A stretch of 6,619 bases of DNA. Source: Gemmatimonadota bacterium. Lineage in GTDB: Bacteria > GCA-2686955. Position numbers and translations under genes: made by a program. Below, piece after piece: positions 1 through 6,155 of the stretch (within the stretch, counting starts at the first letter, position 1; each line of letters begins with the position of its first letter). The DNA is taken from NCBI GenBank assembly GCA_026991065.1, contig JALXCG010000295.1:1-6619 (forward strand). The letters run 5' to 3'. The notes below the pieces were generated by a model that ran no database searches, was not told where the DNA came from, and saw nothing but the letters and a program-made list of their open reading frames with translations.

Positions 1-359
1 CCACTTCTCCCGCCGCCCCCACCTCCTGGGTCGGTGCCGAGGGTGCCTCCCTGCTGCGCGGCGAAACCCAACTGATCGCCCGCCCCTATTTCGGCGCCGC
101 CGCTCTCTACACCCCCCGCTCCGACCTCACGCTGCGCTTCAACACCCTCTTCAACGCCGACGACCGCAGCGCCCTCTCCACCCTCTCACTCAGTCACCAG
201 AGCGGCCCCCGCACCCGCCTCGAGGGTGGCGCGGTCTGGGGCAGCGGCGACCTGCCGACCATCGGCCCGCCGCCCGCCATCCCGACCGAATTTGGCGCCT
301 ACGGCCGCTTCTACTACCTCAACATTGCGCTGCAGTTGGGGGGCGACGGTCTGCATTGA
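1..359 (+). CDS. C-terminal end of a probable outer-membrane beta-barrel protein (5' truncated by window)
   Basis: An open frame runs from the window edge (first complete codon at base 3) to TGA at 357-359, giving 118 visible residues. Codons end almost always in C or G, as expected for a real gene in high-GC DNA. The protein shows short alternating polar/hydrophobic strands separated by turns rich in Gly, Asp, Asn and Pro (for example ARPYFGAAALYTPRSDLTLR, then a SLSHQSGPRTRLEGGAVWG stretch) and ends with an aromatic strand, GRFYYLNIALQLG. This is the look of the last strands of an outer-membrane beta-barrel, so I infer an outer-membrane location. No catalytic motif is visible, the last residue is His rather than the usual Phe, and the family cannot be named from this fragment. 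It could instead be another beta-rich secreted protein. Confidence 0.65.
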   Translation, partial: TSPAAPTSWVGAEGASLLRGETQLIARPYFGAAALYTPRSDLTLRFNTLFNADDRSALSTLSLSHQSGPRTRLEGGAVWGSGDLPTIGPPPAIPTEFGAYGRFYYLNIALQLGGDGLH

Positions 360-561
360 CCTCGCGGTCGCCGGTTGCCTTTTTTGGCTTTTTGTTCGCC
401 CGTTTCCGCCTTGCGCGCCGGTTGTGGTCGTTTCCGCTCCGCGCGCGGGTTGCGCGGTGCCCGCGACCTTTCAGTTCTCTCTTTGTTGGGGTTAAGAGCA
501 CCGCCGCGGCGTCTCCCGGAAGCACCGGCCCCGCGCAACGGAGCAACCGGCTCCATCCCGC

Positions 562-614
562 GCCGGGATCTCGCCGAAAGAGCTGGAGAAGTTGTCGCCG
601 GCTCTTGGCTCCAG
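562..614 (+). repeat. Diverged repeat, copy A (pairs with inverted copy at 699-752)
   Basis: Bases 562-578 (GCCGGGATCTCGCCGAA) are an exact reverse complement of 736-752. Reading on from there, the two copies keep GCTGGAGA (582-589 here) after a 3-base mismatch block and share GGCTCCAG about 25 bases further on (607-614), with one base of length difference. The similarity therefore extends over roughly 54 bp rather than being only a 17-bp match. The copies face each other around a spacer of about 84 bp. A related but weaker direct motif may lie at 798-819. Function unknown; a REP-like intergenic repeat is one possibility. Confidence 0.5.
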
Positions 615-698
615 CAAGCTGTTCGGACTTGCCGGAAGAGTCGCCGCGTGCCCGGGGCCGCCATCCCGCTCCGCGCCGGCCGGTATTCCCGCGCCATT

Positions 699-752
699 CT
701 GGAGCCGAACGCGGTTCCGCTCGCTCTCCAGCCGCTTCGGCGAGATCCCGGC
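699..752 (-). repeat. Diverged repeat, copy B (inverted relative to 562-614)
   Basis: Reverse-strand partner of the copy at 562-614. The perfect 17-bp core is TTCGGCGAGATCCCGGC at 736-752, followed on the reverse strand by the shared GCTGGAGA and GGCTCCAG blocks. RNA across both copies could fold into a long imperfect stem, but divergence outside the core suggests an old duplication rather than a conserved hairpin. Confidence 0.5.
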
Positions 753-1027
753 GGAGCGTCGCCGCATCCTGCCCCGATGCGAGCCGCGCCGGCGAAGCGG
801 GAATCCGTCGCCGGAGCGGTTTCAAGAAGGAAAAAAGCTGCTACAGATCCAGCCGGCAGTGGCGCCGGCGCCGGCGTGGGTGCGGAGGGTTGCCGGACGG
901 TGGTTGGCGGGGAACAGGATTGTGCGCCGCGGAATCGGGATTTCCGGTATGCTAATTGGCGCGCCAGGCGTCGTGCTCCGGAGGGCGATGCTGTAGGGCA
1001 GGGGCGCAGATGACGACAACCGAATAT

Positions 1028-1034
1028 GGAGAGG
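1028..1034 (+). promoter_or_regulatory. Ribosome-binding site deciding the DUF1189 start
   Basis: GGAGAGG lies just upstream of ATG 1038 (six bases from the GGAG core) and overlaps the alternative ATG at 1026, so it can only serve the 1038 start. Confidence 0.55.
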
Positions 1035-1037
1035 TCG

Positions 1038-1847
1038 ATGAGACAGTTTTCGTTGCTCAAGGCTCCCTACCATTCCCTCGTTTCGCGGGAACTCTATGTC
1101 GATGTGGCGCGGCGCTGGGGCGCCAACACGCTGGGCTATCTGCTGCTGGTGGTGGCGGTGTTGTGGATTCCGTTTCTCTTTCAGGCTCGTGCGGGATGGT
1201 CCGAATTCATGGCGGTGGAGGCGCCTTTTTTCACGGAGCAGATTCCGCCGATCACCATCGATCACGGTCGGGTGACGGTCGATGCGGAGCAGCCCTGGTT
1301 GATTCGCTCGCCGATTCCGGACGGGGTGGTGGCGATTATCGACACTTCCGGCCGCTTCACTTCGCTGGAGGGAACGGCGGCGCGGGTGCTGGTGACCGAC
1401 ACGCAGGTGATCGTGAGGAAGAACGACACCGAGACCCGCATTTTCGACCTGTCGGGGATCGAGGCGTTTCATCTCGATGCGCAGAGGGTCGAGCATTGGT
1501 TGCAGGTGGCGGGAACCTGGGGACTGCTGCTGCTCTATCCGGCGGTCGTTCTGGCGGCCTTCTGTTACCATCTGGTTCAAGCGCTGCTCTATGCGTTGCT
1601 CGGCCTGCTGATTGCAGGATTTCTGAAGTGTCGGTTGGGTTACAGCGCGGTTCTGCGGGTTGCGATTGTGGCGCTGACTCCCGCCCTGCTCCTGAAAACT
1701 GTGTTGTCAACAGTCGGCGTGGAACTCCCCTTCGCGGGGTTCCTCTACTTCCTGGTGGCGATGGGCTATCTGGCCTTCGGCCTGGCCGCGAACCGCGAGA
1801 ATCCGCGGCTTGAAGGGGGGCAAGTTCCGGGGGGTGTTGCGGGCTGA
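1038..1847 (+). CDS. DUF1189-family integral membrane protein
   Basis: A 269-aa protein from ATG 1038 to TGA 1845-1847. The in-frame ATG at 1026 would add four residues (MERS) but has no ribosome site before it, whereas GGAG at 1028-1031 sits six bases before 1038, so I chose 1038. The N-terminal pattern FSLLKAPYHSLVSRELYVDVAR (residues 4-25) leads into a first membrane helix (about 31-49). A soluble, extracytoplasmic-looking domain follows (about 50-155, with an IIDTSGRF segment near 100), then four closely spaced helices (about 159-177, 180-196, 203-225, 232-251). This one-helix, soluble domain, helix-bundle arrangement and the N-terminal motif match the DUF1189 family, whose function is unknown. 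I recognise it by pattern, not by a search. The short tail NPRLEGGQVPGGVAG is unlike the rest and lies over a decayed repeat unit. It appears monocistronic. Confidence 0.85.
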   Translation: MRQFSLLKAPYHSLVSRELYVDVARRWGANTLGYLLLVVAVLWIPFLFQARAGWSEFMAVEAPFFTEQIPPITIDHGRVTVDAEQPWLIRSPIPDGVVAIIDTSGRFTSLEGTAARVLVTDTQVIVRKNDTETRIFDLSGIEAFHLDAQRVEHWLQVAGTWGLLLLYPAVVLAAFCYHLVQALLYALLGLLIAGFLKCRLGYSAVLRVAIVALTPALLLKTVLSTVGVELPFAGFLYFLVAMGYLAFGLAANRENPRLEGGQVPGGVAG

Positions 1848-1856
1848 TGGCTTTTT

Positions 1857-1992
1857 CCCGGGACAGGTTGCATGGCATGGCAGAGGGCGCGGCACCCGCC
1901 CCGGGACAGGTTGCGTGGCACAGCGGAAGGCTTGGCACCCGCCCCGGGGCAGGTTGCGTGGCACAGCAGAAGGCCTGGCACCCGCCCCGGGG
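1857..1992. repeat. 43-bp tandem repeat, three full units plus partial fourth
   Basis: Units lie at 1857-1899, 1900-1942 and 1943-1985, with a stub CCCGGGG at 1986-1992. Each starts CCCGGG(A/G)CAGGTTGC, continues TGGCA, and ends GGCACCCGC. By eye, units 2 and 3 differ at three positions and units 1 and 2 at seven, so units 2 and 3 are the more recent duplication. The period of 43 is not a multiple of three, so the array is unlikely to encode a repeated peptide although frames stay open through it. There are no unique spacers, which excludes a CRISPR array. It starts nine bases after the DUF1189 stop codon. A degenerate in-register unit can be traced at about 1814-1836. Confidence 0.85.
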
Positions 1993-2322
1993 AACTGAGC
2001 GAGTGCTTCGGTGGCAACCGAGCGGCGGTACGAGGGCGGGACGAACTCTGTGCCTGAGTGTGGAGCGCTTAGGTTTAGGCGGTGAGCCTGCGCCTATGGG
2101 ACTCTGTGCAGGGCCGATTCAGGGGGTTGACAGCGGGGGGCGGTGATGCAAGCCTTTGGCTGTTCGACCCTTGGCTGGTTCGTGTGCACGGTGCGAGACG
2201 GGGCTGGCCGGGGACGTCGGTGCGCTTCTGAGATGGGAGCGGTTTGGTTGTTCGAGGGCGTGAAGCATGAGAAGTTGTTCGCGGCACCAAGGGGAGACCG
2301 CGCACAGGGCAAGGAGCACACG
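1993..2322. other. Non-coding leader/intergenic stretch with small hairpins
   Basis: I see no convincing gene. The frame of the downstream gene is open back to ATG 2143, but that extension has atypical composition and no ribosome site. Visible elements are a hairpin with arms TCGGT 2008-2012 and ACCGA 2017-2021 around a 4-base loop; a second with arms TAGGCG 2076-2081 and CGCCTA 2091-2096; a 9-bp direct repeat ACTCTGTGC at 2045-2053 and 2101-2109; and a perfect TTGACA at 2127-2132. The TTGACA has no good -10 hexamer 16-18 bases downstream, so a promoter is only a possibility. Confidence 0.5.
2311..2316 (+). promoter_or_regulatory. Ribosome-binding site deciding the start at 2323
   Basis: AAGGAG ends six bases before ATG 2323, where the recognisable domain begins (MKCFVVMPFG). 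This fixes the start and argues against the longer frame from 2143. Confidence 0.85.
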
Positions 2323-2997
2323 ATGAAATGTTTCGTTGTCATGCCCTTCGGAAAGAAGGGCAGCCCCAAATTCAAGAAGTTCCATGACGTCTACAAGTTC
2401 ATAGTGGAGGACGCTCTTCAACCCCTCGGGTATGAATGTGAGCGAGCAGACGAGATTCCCGAGATAGGTAGTATCCCTGAGCAAATCAAGAGGCAGCTAC
2501 GGGATGCTGAGCTTGTTGTGGCGGATCTCTCTGAGCGTAATCCCAATGTATTCTACGAGGTTGGAATCCGCCATGCTCTCGATCTCCCGATAATCACTCT
2601 ATCGCAAGACGACTTAAGGGAGTTACCATTTGACGTGTCTCATTACCGGACGATTCAATACACGCCCAGCGACCTTGAGTCGGTGTCCGACTGCAAGAGA
2701 CAATTGACCGCCTGCATGAAGCGTATTCCGCCAAGGGGTGGGAAGGCGGAGAAGCCCGAAATTGGCATTCCGGAGTTGGATCGGAAGCTCGAGATCGGTT
2801 TCGATAACGTGTTTCGTACTTTGTCGGGCTATTTGCGCAATATGGAGCGCCTGGAGCAATCCCTCGGCATCCTGTCTGATGCTACCAAGAGGATGACCGG
2901 CGACTTTGCGCCATCTGCACTGTCAAGGAAGGTTGAAGAACTGATTTCGAGTAGCAACAAGCTTCTACAGGTCGCGCCAGCACGGTTCGCAGTTTAG
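2323..2997 (+). CDS. Nucleoside 2-deoxyribosyltransferase-like / TIR-like domain protein
   Basis: A 224-aa protein, ATG 2323 to TAG 2995-2997, with a strong AAGGAG site. Residues 1-10 (MKCFVVMPFG) form a first beta strand and loop. RAD at 41-43 and the helix around GSIPEQIKRQLRDAELVVAD (49-68) follow. The signature DLSERNPNVFYEVGIRHAL (68-86) carries D68, N75 and E79, placed like the acid/Asn/Glu set of the nucleoside 2-deoxyribosyltransferase-like fold, in which the Glu is catalytic. The next strand, LPIITLS (88-94), completes a Rossmann-like half. Residues from about 150 on are mostly helical (ELDRKLEIGFDNVFRTL and onward), perhaps for oligomerisation or sensing. Relatives of this fold cleave N-glycosidic bonds in nucleosides or nucleotides, and TIR-like members act in bacterial antiviral defence. 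An effector role here is inference. No signal peptide, so cytoplasmic. It stands alone, 130 bases before the next gene. Confidence 0.8.
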   Translation: MKCFVVMPFGKKGSPKFKKFHDVYKFIVEDALQPLGYECERADEIPEIGSIPEQIKRQLRDAELVVADLSERNPNVFYEVGIRHALDLPIITLSQDDLRELPFDVSHYRTIQYTPSDLESVSDCKRQLTACMKRIPPRGGKAEKPEIGIPELDRKLEIGFDNVFRTLSGYLRNMERLEQSLGILSDATKRMTGDFAPSALSRKVEELISSSNKLLQVAPARFAV

Positions 2998-3127
2998 CGC
3001 CAACACCGTTCGGCGAACACCAGCATTACTCAATACAGGCTAACAGAACGTCGCCTCCGATGAATGCGACGGAGCCTACAGCGCTTCCAATAAGACAGGT
3101 CAACATGACTGAAACAAGGATATTAGG
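2998..3127. other. Intergenic gap with hairpin-forming sequence
   Basis: The 130-base gap holds a near-palindrome GTTCG-G-CGAAC at 3008-3018 and two mutually exclusive stems: CGTCGC 3049-3054 with GCGACG 3066-3071, or CTCCG 3055-3059 with CGGAG 3070-3074. Neither is followed by a T tract, so they do not look like an intrinsic terminator. They lie upstream of the ribosome site of the next gene (AAGGA, 3116-3120). Confidence 0.35.
3116..3120 (+). promoter_or_regulatory. Ribosome-binding site for the 886-aa gene
   Basis: AAGGA seven bases before ATG 3128. It lies inside a 14-codon upstream frame (ATG 3105 to TGA 3147-3149) that overlaps the gene start in another frame. Confidence 0.7.
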
Positions 3128-5788
3128 ATGCCATTTACTCTCTCTTTGAGTTTGGCGCTCTGCGCCGCAATTGCCGTGTCAACACAAAGCGCACCGCAAG
3201 GACGTCCCGAAGCATTCCGCATGTTATGGATCGATCTCGACGCCAACGGCTTGGTGGATTTGGTTCGATATCGAACAGGGGGCCGGGCTCAGATACTTCT
3301 AAACGATCCTGAAGGCGACCTGGTGCCGGCGCCAAGTGAGTGGGAACAACAGCTCTACGGGATCGAGGCTATGATTCCAGCAGATATAGATGGTGATGGA
3401 GTCTTGGAGTTGGTGGTCGCACGGGACGAGGAGAGCTTGGTTATCGAGCTATCAGGCGAGTCGCCAGACGTGCGCTTTCGTCTGCCCGGCGCATTGGATG
3501 CAGCAGTGGTGGATGTCAATCAAGACATGCTTAGCGATATCACGCTCGATGGCCGTGTGTTTCTGCAGACCGAGACCGGCGGTTTCACCGAGCTCGTCCT
3601 TCCTGACTATGACGGGGCGCCAAGCCTTTCGACGTGCCACGACCGCCCTGCTCACAATAGTCTCCATGCTACTATCACTCGCCAAGGCTTGTGGGAAAGC
3701 AATGGTGGTGAACTTACGGCGCCTACGAGCGAACAATCTCATCAGAGCGGTAATTGTTGGCACAAGGTAACGACCACCGGTCCGTCAGAAGAAGTGACGA
3801 CAGCTGCGGCCGCAAGCACTGAAAAGATAGAGATCGGACTTACTATCCCCAATGCGGAACACCTGGATTGGTTGGATTCCGACCAGTTCCTGCGCTCAGA
3901 CAGACTTGATACCGCACTCACTTCTATCGCGATTGCGGGCAGTCTTGGCGTCGGAAAGCTTCGTCCTGCTGCTAATCTCCACGTATGGTCAGATAGCATC
4001 GCCAGTATTCGCTTGGAGGGACGGGGAGGAGAGGGAGTGCTGGGCGAAACAGGAATGATTCGGGCAAATGGCCTACAACAGCAGAACCCCTATGACGGAG
4101 GTATCACCCTTCAGCGCTATTTCTATGACGGCTCATCCTACCGGTCGGAGGACGTACTGCATGTGACAGGTCGCGGGCGGGTTGGTATCCTGAACGGCAA
4201 TCCAAGTGCTGATTTTGAAATTCGGGATCGATTCGCCGTCAACGCTGCATTGCAATGGCCAGATCGATGGCACGTATCTTTGGGTGATGGAACAGGATGG
4301 AAAGGCCATTTCGGCAAAAGCGACGGCTCGAAACTAATAACACTGACAGACCAGGGATGCTTGGGAATTGGAACCGAGTCACCGCGTAAGAGCCTTCATG
4401 TCCGGGGCGGTCCGTACAGTCAGGTGATAGTTCAGGGCCCTACCAGTGGAGGGATTCAGTTGTTCGAAGATGGGGTGGCACCTGCCGACCCGCGTATGGT
4501 GATGAGCGGCGTTAGTACAGCGTGGAGCATTCAGAGGTGGCGGGATGAATCTACTCATGAGTCAACTCTTCTTAGCGTTTTCGACAATGGCGAAGTGGCA
4601 GTCGGTAATCGAAGAACAGACCTGGGAGCGAGATTAACGGTAGACGGAGATATTCAGACCTTTGGGGTTTTGTACGGAGACGGCTCAGGCCTGAGCAATC
4701 TGATCGTTGATCCAGACAGTGATTGGTCCATCAATGGCGAGGACATTTCGCACACCACCGGAACAGTGACTACAAACAATCTCACTACCGAGGGAACTCT
4801 GCACGCCACCCACTACGTTCAGGTTGACCACGCAAGTCCATCGCAGTCCATGCAAGTGACAAACACGGGAGACGGGTACGGCCTGATCGTACGGGCGAGC
4901 ACAACTGTTGACGAGCGAGCTGCGATATACGGGGAAGCCATCGGCGGCTCTGGCAACACAAAAGGCGTCGTGGGAACGACGAACTCACCGGCCAACCAAG
5001 ATGGAAGTGCCGCGGGCGTATGGGGAAGATCGCTTTCGCCGGTAGCGCGGGGTGCGTCACCGTTTGGAGTCCTGGGGGAGTCGCATTCGATACCAGAACC
5101 AGGTGCCATGATATCGGCTGGCACTTTCGGGTGGGGGGTTGTCAATGGTGGCGGCTCGGACGGGGATACATACGCCAGAACCTACGGTATCTGGGGCGAG
5201 ACGGACTCCCGCGGAACGCCAGGAGGCCAATCAGGTGTTACGGCAGCTGTTGGTGGCCTTGCTATCAACCGGCGGGACTCCCATGCCGTCGGTGTAATGG
5301 GACAAACTGATGATCCATCAATGAATAGCTTTGGCGTCTACTACGTTGGAGGCATAGGTGGATCCGGATCCGTAACAACTCTGTCAAGGACTCCAGATGG
5401 TCCACGTGCGCTCTACGCTGTCATGGGGGCGTCAAATTGGGTGCAAGACATAGGCGAAGGGAGGTTGGAAGACGGAGGAGCAGAAATATCCCTGGATCCA
5501 GTGTTCCTTCAGGTCGCAGATATTGACGATCGCAGCAAACTCAAGGTGTTTGTAACGTTTACAGGACCACGAGCACCATCTTCGCACGTCGTTCATAAGC
5601 GGAAAGACGGGTTCCGCATAGTAACACCCAATGCGCAACTGCAGGACATTCCGTTTGACTGGATGGTTCTTGCTCCTCGAAGAGGGGTCACGGGGAAAAG
5701 GCTTCCCATTAGCGAGATTGGCAGACAGGATCCGAACCTGTATCCGAGTAACAAACATGATGTGAGTGAGAGGATCCCGGCGTCGTAA
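3128..5788 (+). CDS. Exported FG-GAP / tail-fibre-like surface protein, interrupted at its 3' end by IS66
   Basis: An 886-aa protein. ATG 3128 has AAGGA seven bases upstream, and an in-frame TGA at 3110-3112 excludes earlier starts. The hydrophobic N-terminus (about 3-18, without basic residues) resembles a signal peptide, with a possible cut near AVS 16-18. Three EF-hand-like calcium loops of FG-GAP/VCBS type follow: DLDANGLVD 36-44, DIDGDGVLE 86-94, DVNQDMLSD 129-137. C170 and C210 might form a disulfide. LDSDQFLRSD (249-258) resembles phage tail-fibre proteins. Four units of the pattern LGIGTxSPxxxLHVxG start near 273, 351, 411 and 490, then GDGSGLSNL (517-525). A Gly-rich GVxGxS/T repeat zone covers about 599-748. 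The C-terminal beta domain (GEGRLEDGGAEISLDPVF, 776-793, to about residue 850) recurs at the end of such surface proteins. I infer a fibrous cell-surface protein. Its TAA (5786-5788) lies inside the IS66 terminal repeat, so the native C-terminus is lost or altered. Adhesion or structural roles are guesses. Confidence 0.8.
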   Translation: MPFTLSLSLALCAAIAVSTQSAPQGRPEAFRMLWIDLDANGLVDLVRYRTGGRAQILLNDPEGDLVPAPSEWEQQLYGIEAMIPADIDGDGVLELVVARDEESLVIELSGESPDVRFRLPGALDAAVVDVNQDMLSDITLDGRVFLQTETGGFTELVLPDYDGAPSLSTCHDRPAHNSLHATITRQGLWESNGGELTAPTSEQSHQSGNCWHKVTTTGPSEEVTTAAAASTEKIEIGLTIPNAEHLDWLDSDQFLRSDRLDTALTSIAIAGSLGVGKLRPAANLHVWSDSIASIRLEGRGGEGVLGETGMIRANGLQQQNPYDGGITLQRYFYDGSSYRSEDVLHVTGRGRVGILNGNPSADFEIRDRFAVNAALQWPDRWHVSLGDGTGWKGHFGKSDGSKLITLTDQGCLGIGTESPRKSLHVRGGPYSQVIVQGPTSGGIQLFEDGVAPADPRMVMSGVSTAWSIQRWRDESTHESTLLSVFDNGEVAVGNRRTDLGARLTVDGDIQTFGVLYGDGSGLSNLIVDPDSDWSINGEDISHTTGTVTTNNLTTEGTLHATHYVQVDHASPSQSMQVTNTGDGYGLIVRASTTVDERAAIYGEAIGGSGNTKGVVGTTNSPANQDGSAAGVWGRSLSPVARGASPFGVLGESHSIPEPGAMISAGTFGWGVVNGGGSDGDTYARTYGIWGETDSRGTPGGQSGVTAAVGGLAINRRDSHAVGVMGQTDDPSMNSFGVYYVGGIGGSGSVTTLSRTPDGPRALYAVMGASNWVQDIGEGRLEDGGAEISLDPVFLQVADIDDRSKLKVFVTFTGPRAPSSHVVHKRKDGFRIVTPNAQLQDIPFDWMVLAPRRGVTGKRLPISEIGRQDPNLYPSNKHDVSERIPAS

Positions 5789-5811
5789 GCGTTCAAGATA
5801 GCGCGTCTTCC
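5785..5811 (+). repeat. IS66 left terminal inverted repeat (inner limit approximate)
   Basis: Starts GTAAGCGTTCAAGATAGCGC. The first seven bases match the IS66-family end consensus. The inner boundary cannot be set because the right-end partner is not in the window. The TAA at 5786-5788 acts as stop codon for the interrupted upstream gene. Confidence 0.75.
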
Positions 5812-5867
5812 CTCCCCCCATCCCCCGGGTGTAGAGTGCGGTCGTTGTCACCCACCAAGGAGGAACG

Positions 5868-6152
5868 ATGCGCCGACGCAAACGCCGCCAGCGGCGGAGT
5901 CGAACGGAATGGAGTGAGTTGGTTGCGCAGCAGCAGGCCAGCAATCTGACTCAGCACGAGTTTTGCATCCAACATGGATTGAGTCGAAAGACATTCGGCA
6001 ACTGGAAGCGCAGACTGAATAGGGAAGCAGCGAGTAATAGCCTCGACTCGCCCTGGATTGAGGTTGCTCCGCCCCCGCAGCCTACGGTCTCGGCTTCATG
6101 GGAGATCGAGCTGGATCTTGGCGATGGAGTGGTCCTGCGGATGCGGCGGTAG
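5868..6152 (+). CDS. tnpA: IS66-family TnpA accessory protein
   Basis: 94 aa, ATG 5868 to TAG 6150-6152, with AAGGAGG at 5857-5863 as a very strong ribosome site. The first 12 residues are almost all Arg/Lys/Gln (MRRRKRRQRRSR), consistent with DNA contact. A helix-turn-helix of the IS66/IS3 OrfA type covers about 28-50 (TQHEFCIQHGLSRKTFGNWK), and the C-terminus has the small beta motif IELDLGDGVVLRMRR. TnpA is one of three proteins needed for IS66 transposition; its exact job is not settled. It lies 82 bases inside the element and is separated from tnpB by three bases, so translational coupling is likely. An arm pair GGGTG 5827-5831 / CACCC 5849-5853 lies just before the ribosome site and might modulate it. 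Confidence 0.9.
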   Translation: MRRRKRRQRRSRTEWSELVAQQQASNLTQHEFCIQHGLSRKTFGNWKRRLNREAASNSLDSPWIEVAPPPQPTVSASWEIELDLGDGVVLRMRR

Positions 6153-6155
6153 ATA

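Larger units (their letters stand above)
360..1037. other. GC-rich intergenic region without a convincing gene
   Basis: Several long frames are open here on both strands, but they overlap one another and translate to Arg/Ala/Pro/Gly-rich low-complexity sequence without recognisable motifs or Shine-Dalgarno sites, as expected by chance in very GC-rich DNA. Visible structure: a T-rich patch (about 379-395) just after the upstream stop codon; a possible small hairpin with arms 444-449 and 460-465 (CGCGGG/CCCGCG); and an inverted pair of diverged repeats described separately. A TATGCT hexamer at 948-953 could be a -10 element for the downstream gene, but no -35 box lies at normal spacing. Confidence 0.6.

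Noticed and set aside
379-395. Intrinsic terminator after the beta-barrel gene
   Set aside because: T-rich, but the only preceding stem (GCC/GGC around a T loop) is three base pairs.
314-1580. Long open frames on both strands across 314-1580 (for example reverse 314-1060, reverse 822-1580, forward 356-955)
   Set aside because: Mutually overlapping, Arg/Pro/Ala-rich, without ribosome sites or motifs, as expected by chance in very GC-rich DNA; the reverse 822-1580 frame is antisense to the DUF1189 gene.
1857-1992. CRISPR array
   Set aside because: The 43-bp units are directly abutting with no unique spacers.
2040-2130. Group II intron domain V remnant or integron attC site
   Set aside because: The GAGCC...CTCTGTGCAGGG stretch only loosely recalls intron ends and lacks a domain V stem; no RYYYAAC/GTTRRRY pair bounds the gene.
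2127-2132. TTGACA as a sigma-70 -35 box
   Set aside because: No acceptable -10 hexamer at 16-18 bases downstream.
2143-2322. N-terminal extension of the NDT-like protein to ATG 2143
   Set aside because: The added 60 residues have unusual composition and no ribosome site, while AAGGAG stands before ATG 2323 exactly where the domain begins.
5432-5944. Reverse-strand 170-aa frame across the IS junction
   Set aside because: Antisense to two well-supported forward genes and spans the insertion point; no motif or ribosome site.
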